This document shows positions 34,040-43,851 of a DNA stretch of 64,000 nucleotides, piece after piece. The notes under the pieces were generated by a model. That model saw only the letters and a list, made by a program, of their open reading frames with translations. It was not told where the DNA came from and ran no database searches. The stretch lies in assembly GCA_010093685.1 (NCBI GenBank), contig MU006235.1:263780-327779 (forward strand), written 5' to 3'. A program made the translations under genes and the position numbers. Position 1 is the stretch's first letter, and each line of letters opens with the position of its first letter. This DNA comes from Ophiobolus disseminans (taxonomy: Eukaryota; Ascomycota; Dothideomycetes; Pleosporales; Phaeosphaeriaceae).

Positions 34040-36847
34040 ATGCCCGGAATATTGCCTATGAAAGTGATCAAAGTCGGGCAGAGCTGCCAGTCCCGCATCG
34101 CCCAAGCGTGCGACCGATGTCGCTCCAAAAAGATACGTTGCGACGGCATCCGGCCCAGCTGCACGCAATGCACCAACGTCGGATTCGAATGCAAGACCAG
34201 CGACAAGCTCAGCCGTCGCGCCTTTCCCAGAGGATACACTGAATCGCTGGAGGAGCGAGTCCGGCTCCTAGAGGCGGAGGTGCGCGAGCTGAAAGAGCTG
34301 CTCGACGAGAAGGACGAGAAGATCGATATGCTTTCCCGCATTCATTCCAACTCGCCCTCTGCACATTCGGCTATGCGACGACCCTCGATACAATCGCCGG
34401 CGTCTTCGGAAGGGCGCGACGAGTCGCAAGAGAAGGATGAGACGTTCAAGGTGCAACAAACGCCTCTTCTGCTCGACGACGTCAACCACGACTCCTACTT
34501 TGCAGGCAACTCAAGTGGTCGTACGCTTGTTGGTATGTGACTTTTGTAATCTGCTCGCAATTCACACTCTAACTCTTTGCAGAGTCATTCAAACAAAAGG
34601 CGCAAGAGACTGGCAGGCTCTCCGCTGATGTCAGCTCCAATGCCTTCTTTGGAGCAGGCGGTATCAAACAATCCAAAGGTCCAAAGCGCATCGTCTCGTT
34701 CAAGGCGCCTCCTCGTTTGGTTTCTGATCAAATGATCAACATCTTCTTCCAGGAGTGGGCTCCACTTTTCCCCATTCTCCATCGCCCCACGTTTCTCAAC
34801 CTGTACGAACAGTATGTCTCGAGCCCTGATACTATGACTGACAAGAAGTCAATCACCGAGCTCAACCTGGTGTTCGGGATCGCTGCCCTTTCGAGCGACG
34901 TGAGTTCTCATTCTTTCCGCACACAAGACAGCTTTGCTAACGCCCTGAAGCCCCGTGACGGGCAGGATATCGACTCCTTCGAGGCTCAGTGGCAGAGCGC
35001 CATTGAGAGCTTCCTCATGGACAATGACGTTGCCACCTTGCAGTGCCTTGTCCTTGCTCAGATCTATTGCCTATTGAAGGCGGACTACTCTCGGCTGCTG
35101 AAGTATAAGGGCTTGGCTATTGGCTTGTCGCAACGTCTTGGCTTGCATCAGTCACAAAAGCGCTTCGCCCTAGGAGCGCTGACAAGCGAAACCAGGAAAA
35201 AGGTGTTCTGGTCGCTGTACACCGTTGACTGGTAAGATCCCACGTTCTGCACTCTTGTCACCTCGCTAACTCGTCGCAGCTTGTCTGCAGCCCATCTCGG
35301 CCTCCCCAAGCTTATTCGGGAAGAAGATGTGCACTGCGAGTATCCGGCAGATGCCGATGACGAATACGTCACCGAGAAGGGGTTCTTGCCTACCCTGCCC
35401 GGCGAGTACACCAAGCTTTCCAGCGCGTTGGCACTGTTTCGCATGACCCGCATCCTTTCGAAGGTCCTTACCGAGTTGTATCCAGCGTCGGCCTCTCACG
35501 AGATCTCCTTCCGCACTGTCGCATTGCTTGCTGATGAGCTCGAGGACTGGTCGAAGAACCTTGCTCCTCACCTCAAGCTCACATTCGCACAAGACAAACC
35601 TAGCACGAATGTGACAAGCAGCAGGTCGCCTGTCTTGGTACGTTTCTCTGAACCCGTTCACAAGCTTACAGCGCACTAACAAGGATTAGTCTCTGGCATA
35701 CCACCACATTCGATCGCTCATCTACCGTCCAATTGTTGCCGCGAACCTTGGCGATAAGGGCTCTTCGGCTGTTGTTGCCCTCGGCGATGCCTGCAAGCAC
35801 ATTATCCAGATCGTCCAACTGCTTGATGAGCGCAAACTGAGTCTCTCATTCTGCCTCAACCGCAATGAGATTCTCGTCCAGGCTGGATTCGGTTTGCTGT
35901 TCCAGACGCTCACTCTTGCTCGCGATGGCAAGCTGATCAAAGACTCGAATCGCCTTGTCTGCTCTGTCATGGATATGCTGGACTCCGCCAATGCTTCTGG
36001 TTGTGCTGACTTCCGTCGAATTGGGTGCGCACTTGTTGCCGTTCCTCGTGTTGAGCAATACATGCCGGCACCCTCGCTGCGACGACAACATTCAGACCAC
36101 AGCATGGCTGCACCTAACGAGACAATCCGTGCCACGCAAAAGACATTAAAGGCTATCGCAGCGCGCTTCTCGCCTAGTGCTATGAAAGCGCGACAAGACT
36201 GTCAAGAGCCACGACGCGCGACACTTCCTGCGATACCAGCGAACATGAGCGTGCATGCTAACCCGTCCATGACAAGCTTGTCATCCATTCGATCAGAACC
36301 ACCTGTAGCTCGTTCCGAGCCAACCCTGAGTCCTCTGTCGCACCGAGCGTCCTTCTCAATGCCCAATAAACGCCGTCCAAGTGGGCCAACAAGCAACCAT
36401 CAGAACATAGATTATTTGTCCTTTGCCAACGATCCCCTTGCTAGCTATGCTCTGACCTCCAATCACGGCATCAAGACAGAGGTATCAAGCTCCGACTGGG
36501 AGCGCCTGCTTTCTTCGCTCGATGGTGGCCAAACTAATATCTACGACAACATCTACGGCGGCCCACCAGCGGATGCTCTCCTTGAGATGACACTCCCCGC
36601 CACCGCTGAGAGCAACATCTCCTGGTCACCAAACGCGTGGAACTGGCATAGCTATGGTACAGAAGCACCCCCACAGAGCGTTTTGAGCTTCAGTGATGAG
36701 AGTTTGACGAGCGGTGAAGAATTCAGCAATACTGGCTGCGAATATGGATCGACACCTGGCAGCGACCGGATGTATGCTGGTATCATGATTCCGGATATGA
36801 GCACACCCACAGGGTTGGGAGGCATGGACGGAAACTTTGGGTTGTGA
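34040..36847 (+). CDS. facB: Zn2Cys6 activator FacB/Cat8 (acetate and gluconeogenic gene regulation)
   Basis: DNA-binding regulator of acetate use, glyoxylate-cycle and gluconeogenic genes. Exons 34040-34532, 34583-35231, 35280-35637 and 35690-36847 give 885 residues (A. nidulans FacB is about 870). The N-terminus MPGILPMKVIKVGQS, the cluster CDRCRSKKIRCDG/CTQCTNVGFEC (about residues 28-55), and the linker/coiled coil FPRGYTESLEERVRLLEAEV are the FacB/Cat8 signature, since yeast Cat8 has the same GYTESLEERVRELE block. The middle is the fungal-specific TF domain (FFQEWAPLFPILHRPTFLNL, YKGLAIGLSQRLGLH, KKVFWSLYTVDC). The C-terminus is Ser/Thr/Pro-rich and likely the activation region. All introns are 48-52 nt with good consensus. 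Confidence 0.93.
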
Positions 36848-38145
36848 ATATATGGAAAACGCAAGATCACGACGCTATGATGCTGGTTCGAGAGTGGAGT
36901 ACTTGGTGCAATCAGGAGTGTGAAGAAGATTCTGGTCGCCTACGGTTTGGCTTTTTGGTTAAAGATCCCCTTGAGATACCACCTTTTCGTTTCTACGAGA
37001 AGAACACACGCGATGTTACATAGCTGGAAGTAGGAAGCCAACCCTTATATGAGGAGGCGATTTGATTATACTGCAGAAATCAACAGCGTTTTATATGACT
37101 ATTTGCTTCGAAGACCGCTCATTATCTGATACATCTGATACATAGCTGCCTAATTCTAACGTCATAGTAGAGTCTGGATATCCTCACACAGCTTTTGCTT
37201 TCGAGGACACTAGAAAGGTGCGGGACATCCGCAACACTATTCTTCACCAACAACATCACATTCCCTCCCCCTACATCACACCACATCGTAGATCGAAAAC
37301 TCACCCCACAAGCGTGCCTGCACCCCAGATTCGAGGACCGAAAACATAGCGTCGATGGCAAACCTTCACGGACCCACCAACCGTGGCCAGTCACGGTACT
37401 ACTAGCGGTTTTACCACGAAGCCACACACGTATTCGCCCGTCAGCGCTGTCTGAAGTCGGTGAGGAACAGGAAAACTCATCGCAGCGCCTGCAAAGCCAT
37501 CCATGCACACCACGCTATCTCATCGCTACACCTGCCTCCTCCTATTTTCTCCGAGCCACTTTCTCCGAAATGCATCGTACCACACTGCTTTTTTGTCTTC
37601 CTGCCCTTCACATTGCAAGCCACCAACTCCTGCTCGGCCCAGCGGAACTTTGCTCCCACACCAACAACGCCCCATGTCTCAAGCCCATTCGGCGCGATGC
37701 ACGCGGGCTCTAAACTTTGTGGGCGATGGCGTGCTTGGCGCACGTGGGAGGATATGCGGGGTCGATTACGCTGGGATTACGAAGATGGATGTGGATGCAG
37801 GGTGTGTTGAGGAGGCTTGGATGTGATGGTGTGGTGTGGTGTGGGAGTGGGGTAGGGACAGGGAGAGACGAGGATTTGCGGGAAAGCATGGAAAGATTGG
37901 ATGTATTTTGGAAAAGTTTACAGAGTACGGAAGTAGATGTACATTCAAGTATTCAATTCGTGTATCCAAACTAAACTCTCGTAGCTCCAACAAGCGCCCA
38001 GTAACACTGACATCGGCGGGGTCACCCCGCCTCCCCCCAATCCCTCCAGAATTTTCCCATCCAAACGCCTCAACGGCTCGTTTCCAAATTTGGCCACGCT
38101 CATTATATTTCAGTTAATCCCAAAACTTGTCATTAAAGCCCAATC
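36848..38145. other. 1.3-kb intergenic region, no gene seen
   Basis: Contains the facB 3' flank and the upstream region of the tRNA gene. A TATATTT stretch at about 38104-38110 lies about 40 nt before the tRNA, a position where TFIIIB often contacts fungal tRNA genes. Confidence 0.45.
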
Positions 38146-38163
38146 GACAAGATGGCCGAGTTG

Positions 38164-38213
38164 GTACGATTACTCTGTTCCACTCCCACCTAGCACTACT
38201 AACGATTCCCAAG
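38164..38213 (+). other. Intron-like insertion 1 in the tRNA D-loop (50 nt)
   Basis: Begins GTACGA, contains ACTACTAACG with the branch-like A about 15 nt before the end, and ends CCCAAG. Its removal joins GAGTTG to GTTATGGC and restores a normal D-loop with G18G19. These are pre-mRNA-intron features, not the bulge-helix-bulge expected for tRNA endonuclease; no RNA evidence is available. Confidence 0.7.
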
Positions 38214-38230
38214 GTTATGGCGTATGACTC

Positions 38231-38286
38231 GTAAGCTCAACCAAGTCACCAGAATTCATCCACCAGATCTCTAACAACCCTTACAG
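38231..38286 (+). other. Intron-like insertion 2 splitting the anticodon (56 nt)
   Basis: Begins GTAAGC, contains CTCTAACAA about 13 nt before the end, and ends CCTTACAG. Its removal brings C34 next to A35-A36-G37. All three spliceosomal consensus elements are better than in several protein introns of this window. Confidence 0.7.
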
Positions 38287-38289
38287 AAG

Positions 38290-38313
38290 TGAAAGCTTAC
38301 TCTCTTTCGAGAG
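38290..38313 (+). other. Canonical tRNA-Leu(CAA) intron after nucleotide 37 (24 nt)
   Basis: Lies exactly between G37 and nucleotide 38, the universal position for eukaryotic nuclear tRNA introns. It contains GCTT, which can pair with the AAG of the anticodon region as tRNA introns commonly do, and a CTCTC/GAGAG hairpin. Confidence 0.65.
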
Positions 38314-38364
38314 TTCATATGGAGAAATCCGCGTGGGTTCGAGTCCCGCTCTTGTCAAGAGTTC

Positions 38365-38391
38365 TTTTTGCCCTTTTTGAGTGCCCTTTTT
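38365..38391 (+). terminator. RNA polymerase III terminator, three T5 tracts
   Basis: Runs of five T at 38365-38369, 38374-38378 and 38387-38391 begin 8 nt after the discriminator base. This is the normal distance and form for Pol III termination and supports Pol III transcription of the tRNA gene. Confidence 0.7.
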
Positions 38392-39335
38392 GAGTGTCTT
38401 TTGGGAGGTGTTGGTGGTCTTTTTTGGTTGGAGGGGTAGTGGTGGGGTGAATGGTGGGGTTTGGGCACACGAACACAACCTTGGAATGCATGCAGGATTT
38501 GAATACTGCCATGTTAAGTCCTGCTACAAAATGCATAGCATGTATAAATGCTGGGATAATTCTTTTGCTATGCAGGGTAACTACTTGGGTGGTTTGGTCA
38601 CTTCGCGGAGTTGTGAGAAGTTACGGCTTGCACTCGCATCTTCGACCAAATACCACAACCAAACAACACTCTACCTTTTCAAGAAGTAGCACATCAGGTA
38701 TCGAGGGTGCCATGTAGCAGCCTACATCCAATGTCGCGGAACAGCCCGTCAAACAGCAAAGCGAGGTGCACTTGAACGCATTCAATCACGACGTCAAGTA
38801 TATGCACAATCGCGAGCCGAGCCAGTGGTCCAAATCAGTAGATTTCGTATTTGCTCTACCAATTGAAAACACAAAAGCTTCCTCCGAGATTTTGCTAGCG
38901 TACTCCACAAAGCATCGGATCCGCACGCACCACGCACCCCCGTATGAACGGCACATATCTAGCACATTGATATGCATGGTGCTGAGCACTCTTCCCAGCT
39001 CACGTTGACATGCGGGGTAGGAAAACACGCATCACGCCATGCTAGTGGTAAAATCAGCGAGAACAGCGCCGAGCCTATGGTGCGATGCAAATCATGAGGC
39101 TGAAATCGGGCAGACCCGGAAACCAGATACGTGGTGCTGATCCTCGAGATCAATCCTGCACATGTCGTGCGCACTAGCTCCATGCCGTCTGTATCCGTTT
39201 GCACTTCGCGTGAATCTCGGTGGAGTGGAAGAATGGGCCCGACGTCCGGGAGCTTGTCCTAGAATCAAGGATGATCCTCCTGGTGGCGACTATCCGAATC
39301 AGCTTCCTGCATATGGTGGCGGTTGTCGTGATGCT
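38392..39335. other. Intergenic, no gene seen
   Basis: Between the tRNA gene and the 3' end of kti12. No recognisable coding or RNA feature. Confidence 0.45.
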
Positions 39336-40427
39336 CTAGCGCAAAGACTCGGAGTTGAGGTAGTCGACGAAGACTTCCTTCACCCGCGCTTTCGAGAGGC
39401 TGTGTTGGCGGTTCATGGCGATGAACTGACGGCGTATGCGCTGCAGCTGCGGTAGGGTCATGGGCGCTGCCGGTAGCTCGATGGGCTTCTCCACGTCCTG
39501 GACCTTGATCTCACCGCCTCCCTCTCCTTCATGGTCCTTCTGGTACGTCATTATCTGAGCAAGGATGTCGGACGTCGTCTTGTCGAGTTCGTAGAGGTAG
39601 TTCTGCTCCGTTGCGGGTTTCTTCGCGTGTCAGCTCCGAATATTACTGGTAAGTGTCTCAGACGTACAAGGACTGTCGCCAAATTCGACTTCACGACCTT
39701 GGTCTTGCCGTCGCTGCCAACGAGAGCCTCCCACATCTGTTCGCATGGCGGCGTCTCGTCTTCTTGGACCACGATGAACAGCGGGCTGTCCCACCGCGTC
39801 ATGCCGTTGGGCTCCTCATATCTGAAGATCAGGTTCTCGAAGTCCTCCTCCTCGTAGCCTCCATCGTTGTCGGTGTCAGCTAGCAGCTTCTTGTTGTTCT
39901 CGCGACATCGGTCGGCTGGCGTCCCCACGTGCAGCTCTAGGACTGTTAGCCTTCGCAAATCTCATGTTAGCACCATGGCATGACTGACCACACAGCTGGG
40001 TGTCTGCAGCGCCTTCGCTTCGCAGTACAACTGATAGCGGAAGCCCTTGATGTAGTTCAGCCCATCGGCGATGACGATGTCATCACGCGATAACACCCTC
40101 TTCACGGCAGAATATTCCTCCGCGCGTGCATCCTTCTCCGCTCTGGCCGTGTGGTAGACAGACCGCGACACGCCGAGGGTTTGGTCGTTGATGAGATGGA
40201 CCTTGAGGCGGGCGACGCGTGCATCAGCGCCTGCAGCGGCGATTTTGGAGTCGCAGTATTCTTTCAGCTGGAGGGCGCGCGTAGTCTTCCCCGCAGAGGG
40301 GTAGCCTAGTCTGATGTTAGGAGGGCGGGCGCATGTGGAAGGAGCGATGGGTCGCACCGCTGACGAGAATGAGCTGTGCGCGTCAGTACGCAGAGTCGAG
40401 GAAGGAGCCAGCGGGACTCACAGGCAT
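39336..40427 (-). CDS. kti12: Kti12, Elongator-associated P-loop protein
   Basis: ATPase-like partner of Elongator needed for wobble-uridine modification of tRNAs; related to seryl-tRNA(Sec) kinase. Exons are 40422-40427 (6 nt, Met-Pro), 40358-40373 (16 nt), about 39994-40305, about 39668-39942 and 39336-39620, giving about 297 residues. The first three join as MPLILVSGYPSAGKTTRA, a textbook Kti12 N-terminus with the Walker A motif. Further family blocks are VIADGLNYIKGFRYQLYCEA, HVGTPADRCRE, LIFRYEEPNGMTRWDSPLF and the C-terminal RIRRQFIAMNRQH. Intron 3 is uncertain: the acceptor CTAACAG/TCCTAGAG needs a phase-1 donor, and the best options are GTGTGG (after 39994) or GTCATG (after 39985), both weak. 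The obvious GTCAGT donor would cause a stop. Confidence 0.9.
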
Positions 40428-40969
40428 GGCAGCGTTAATCTCCAAGTCTTTGCAACTTCTGGATCTCGATATCCACCAATATTGCGCCTCCTTCAGGCTA
40501 GACTAGTCGAAGATTCATTGTCTCGAGACGGGGCAATCAAACGGTTTGTTCGGTAAAATTTCCGGTGGATGACGCACTAGGCAGGTTCGCCGTCTTTCAC
40601 AATATGATACCAGGCAAGCCTCGGCTCAGATAGCACCGGCACTCATTGTGCTGCTGTTCGCCCTCTGCCTTTACCCTCGCCGTGTGCCCACATCTCCCGG
40701 CTTTCAGCCTTTTTCGAATATCAGGATTATTACTTGATACAACGCGGAGGCGATCATTTGGCCGAGTCTGCATCCAAGTTGTCAAGTGGATATTAAGAGA
40801 TCTCCATTCGCTACCGCTAATCGATCGATACTGCACCCACGGCCACACGACCGTTACGGTACATTAGCCTGTCACTTCTCCACAGCCATCTGCTACTTCC
40901 TCCGTGTACTCCTCGTTCCATCTACGCTCTCACAAACGTGTACATTCCCTCGGCACCGTAGAGTAAAAC
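40428..40969. other. Divergent promoter region
   Basis: Between kti12 and the small Ser/Gln-rich gene. No gene seen. Confidence 0.5.
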
Positions 40970-41338
40970 ATGTCCAGACCACAAAACCAACAACCCACTG
41001 CACGGCCAGCCTTCGCCCCTCTGCAGTCCACGGATTCCTCGCACACGTCCAGCTACAGCAGCATGTCTTCACAGTCAGCGTCCTCGGCGCCCCTCAACTC
41101 GCCTACTACAAGCCAGCAGCAACACTACTTTGGCTCCCGGAGCCAACCAGCACAACAGCAGCAACCCACAGGCCCGCAACGACACCCAAGCTTCGAGTAC
41201 CGACCGAACCGAGAAGGTGCAGGCGCAACTGCCACCGAGACAACAAATTACCTGAGCCAAATGGCACTGCTCAACGAAGCGGCAAAGAGGGCACAGATGG
41301 CCGTCGTCATGAGAGACATCGAGGGCATGGAGCTCTAG
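40970..41338 (+). CDS. Small Ser/Gln-rich fungal protein, function unknown
   Basis: Intronless frame of 122 residues from ATG 40970. The first 90 residues are low-complexity (Gln, Ser, Pro, Thr). The C-terminal 30 are a charged amphipathic segment, NYLSQMALLNEAAKRAQMAV followed by VMRDIEGMEL, which resembles a short helix conserved in small Pezizomycotina proteins. The upstream 150 nt are C/T-rich as in fungal leaders. No enzymatic domain; a role as a short interaction protein is a guess. Confidence 0.7.
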   Translation: MSRPQNQQPTARPAFAPLQSTDSSHTSSYSSMSSQSASSAPLNSPTTSQQQHYFGSRSQPAQQQQPTGPQRHPSFEYRPNREGAGATATETTNYLSQMALLNEAAKRAQMAVVMRDIEGMEL

Positions 41339-42370
41339 CCTCGTTCCCATGATGGATAGAGCAAAGACAATCCAATCCATTGCATTCGGGTGGTTGCAAG
41401 AATTTCATTGTAGCAGTCTTGCAGGCAACCTCGGCCTTCAGTCTCACCAGATTTTCATCTCAAGCAAAGTGGAAAGTGGGTCAGAATCCGATATGACCAG
41501 AGCCTCACTCCACAAATCGTCTACGTACCGGAACCATTTCGCCCTGGGTACCTTACCCGCCCGCACACCGGTATCGACCACAGACCAACCTAGCTCTCAC
41601 GATAAGGCGATATTACCTACTCGCTATCACATGCCAACCACCTTCCAACACCCTTTTTAAACAACTACAATTTCGCCTGTACATATTACCCCGTCCCGCA
41701 TGCGGCACGGCCCCATTCACGGCCTCATTCACAATCTGCCTGTCTGTCTGCATTCGATATCACTCAAGCAAGCTCGGAGTTCCAATAGTGTTACAGCATA
41801 TACTCTACAGGGGTTTCATTAGACAGCGGATGCTTTTTTCCCTGTTGTGGAGGACCCTAATCGAGACGGAGGGCGGGATCATGCATGCATGCACATGTAT
41901 GCATGCTGTATAGATAATCAAAGCGAGATTTTTCGCCTTGTTTCTTTGTCTGGTGGAGCTGAGCTTGCAGGGTGACGTGCATTGTCATGCTCACTCACAC
42001 GGTCTGGAACATCTACACATACTCCTGTGCGGGACTATCAAATTTTGCATGGTGCGCTCACTTGCGGTGTCGTGCTTGGACCGTAACTTGCCACTTGGCT
42101 CGGTGCCATCTCCACATCCCGAGCGCAAGGCTTGTCTCCACACCCTGCTGTGAATGTTAGCCACACGTCCTCACAGTTCAATAGATCCTGAAGCTATACG
42201 CATCATCATTAAAATTCTGCTTGATTATGAGAAATTTTGCGAAGCTATCTAGCCCTCACTATCATTCACACGCCCCCACTCACCCCAACAGCACTTCGTC
42301 GGTCACCAGGCTTCGCCCGCAATACCCTTTTCCATAGTCAGAGAGAATATTAAAAGCAGTGTAACATATG
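41339..42370. other. 1-kb intergenic region, no gene seen
   Basis: Only short frames. A CATGCATGCATGCACATGTATGCATG run near 41880-41905 is a simple ATGC-type repeat. Confidence 0.45.
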
Positions 42371-42968
42371 TGGCAGTACCTATGTGCCTCCACAATCCTT
42401 GCCCTCTTCCTCCACCTCGCCATTGTCGCTGGTATCTGGCAGTACCCACGATGCTTCTCCAATATCGTCATCTTCATCGTCCTCTTCCTCCACACCATCG
42501 TCACCTGCAGCTGGCAGTACCCGACGCAGTTGCTCTACCTCCTCTTCACCTCCCATCTCACCCCCATCCTCCCCTTCTGGCAGTACCCGAGGCTGCTCCT
42601 CTTCCTCCTCACCCCAATGTTGTCCTGCTCGGACATTTCGTTTTGAAGCCTTGCGGCTTTCTTCGCCTCTCTGACGCGCTTCGGCGCTCTCGGCGAATGC
42701 CACTTCTTCTTCGGCTTGGCGGCCGGGATGGGTACTGCGGGCACCGCGGTGAGTAGGGCGGATCTTGTTTGATAATTTGGCCATTGTGGCGATATGGCAG
42801 TACCCTTTGGTGGTGGGTGTGAAAGTTGGCAGTACCTGTAAGCGGCGAAGGTGGGAAATCGACAGTACCGATCAGCGACGGAGGTGGACAATCGGCAGTA
42901 CCCGTGCAAGATTTGTGAGAGATGATGGCAGTACCTGTGAGTGACAGATGTGAGGCATTGGCAGTACC
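42371..42968. repeat. GGCAGTACC repeat cluster with a 33-nt tandem array
   Basis: Ten copies of (T/C)GGCAGTACC or one close variant start at 42371, 42437, 42512, 42578, 42795, 42827, 42860 (CGACAGTACC), 42893, 42926 and 42959. The last six are spaced 32, 33, 33, 33 and 33 nt and form a tandem array whose 23-nt spacers are diverged. The first four are spaced 66, 75 and 66 nt. Only the 10-nt core is strictly kept. Confidence 0.8.
42380..42784 (-). CDS. Possible small acidic-tail protein inside the repeat cluster
   Basis: Frame of 134 codons from an ATG (MAKLSNKIRPTHRG), basic in its N-terminal half and strongly acidic (Glu/Asp/Gly) in its C-terminal half. The repeat core reads RVLP or WVLP in this frame. 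Other minus frames across the same DNA are also open because the repeat period is a multiple of three, including one with a protein-like stretch (AAKPKKKWHSPRAPKRVREA). Which frame, if any, is translated cannot be decided. Low confidence. Confidence 0.3.
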   Translation of the reverse strand: MAKLSNKIRPTHRGARSTHPGRQAEEEVAFAESAEARQRGEESRKASKRNVRAGQHWGEEEEEQPRVLPEGEDGGEMGGEEEVEQLRRVLPAAGDDGVEEEDDEDDDIGEASWVLPDTSDNGEVEEEGKDCGGT

Positions 42969-43851
42969 CAAGAGGAAAAAATAGATGTGAGCACCGCTCC
43001 TTCCTTGAGCGCTATTAGCGTGTCTTCCTCTCCCAGGGTTTCGGAAACACCACCATTTCAACGAAAAAGATGGCCATAGGTAAAAGCTATATGATGCATC
43101 ATGGTGACTATGTTACTTGGTGTAATACCCCTTCATGGAGCTTAGACGGCCAATGTCGGTGCTATCTTGTCATCGCTCTGACTACAGACAAAAAATAGAC
43201 GGCTAATACATTGAAACCATTACTTCTCGTTACCAAAGTTTTCTTTGAGGACGACATTGTGTGCTATGTTACTGTAAAGTTTGTTCTCAGGATGGGCAGC
43301 AGTGCGGAACTCATCCGCGTGATGTTTGAGGTCCGAAGAATCGCTCGACGTCATGTTATTTCGAGACAGTGGAATCGCAATGCGCGAGACATGATGCAGA
43401 GCATGGAACTGAATTTACGTTCCTTGGTGCGGTGAAAGCGCAATTGCATTGTTAGTGTGAGATCACTAGCACAAGGGAAATGCGTCGGTCCTTTCCTGTT
43501 TTGAATTTAGTGCATGTTGATCCTTGTCGAGATCTGATCTACGGCTTCGAGGCACCAAGCGCCGCGACTACAACACTCTCGCAAAAGAACACCGTCTGTG
43601 TAGTCACATCATCAGCAGACACTTTATTTTTCGGCAGTTTTTCCATACCATCGCACTTGTCACTGAACGTTGCTTTCCCACTCGGTGTGGTCATATTCGG
43701 GCTTGAAGTGGCTGCAACCCAACGACGACCTAACTAGGAGTCAAATACGTGTCGCGCCTGATAGTTCAAGCCGAACCTCGCAGTCTTCTCGTGACGATTG
43801 TTCACACTGGATGTAATCAGGGGCTATGGTGAACGCCTCTACGGTATCAGC
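42969..43851. other. Intergenic, no gene seen
   Basis: Upstream flank of the second Zn2Cys6 gene. Nothing recognisable. Confidence 0.45.

Larger units (their letters stand above)
38146..38357 (+). tRNA. tRNA-Leu(CAA) with the canonical intron plus two GT-AG-like introns
   Basis: The mature parts are 38146-38163, 38214-38230, 38287-38289 and 38314-38357, 82 nt in total. Acceptor stem GACAAGA pairs perfectly with TCTTGTC; the discriminator is A, as in Leu and not Ser. The D-arm is GCC/GGC with T8, A14, G18G19 and A21. The anticodon stem is TATGA/TCATA and the loop CTCAAGT gives anticodon CAA. The variable arm GGA-GAAA-TCC marks class II, and the T-arm is GTGGG-TTCGAGT-CCCGC. Interruptions are 38164-38213 in the D-loop, 38231-38286 between anticodon positions 34 and 35, and 38290-38313 at the normal 37/38 position (fungal tRNA-Leu(CAA) normally has this last one). 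The A box TGGCCGAGTTGG and B box GGTTCGAGTCC remain intact in the genomic DNA. The alternative of one big intron after position 37 would give CGT (Thr), which contradicts the class II structure. Confidence 0.85.

Noticed and set aside
38220..38325. Reading the tRNA as Thr(CGT) with one long intron after nucleotide 37
   Set aside because: The long variable arm, A73 and sequence make it a class II Leu-type tRNA, and this reading would leave the D-loop insertion in place. Only removal of both GT-AG pieces gives a normal loop with CAA.
38220..38325. Reading the tRNA as Ser(CGA)
   Set aside because: The overall arms resemble Ser tRNAs, but no CGA arises at 34-36 by any consistent excision, and the discriminator is A rather than the G usual for Ser.
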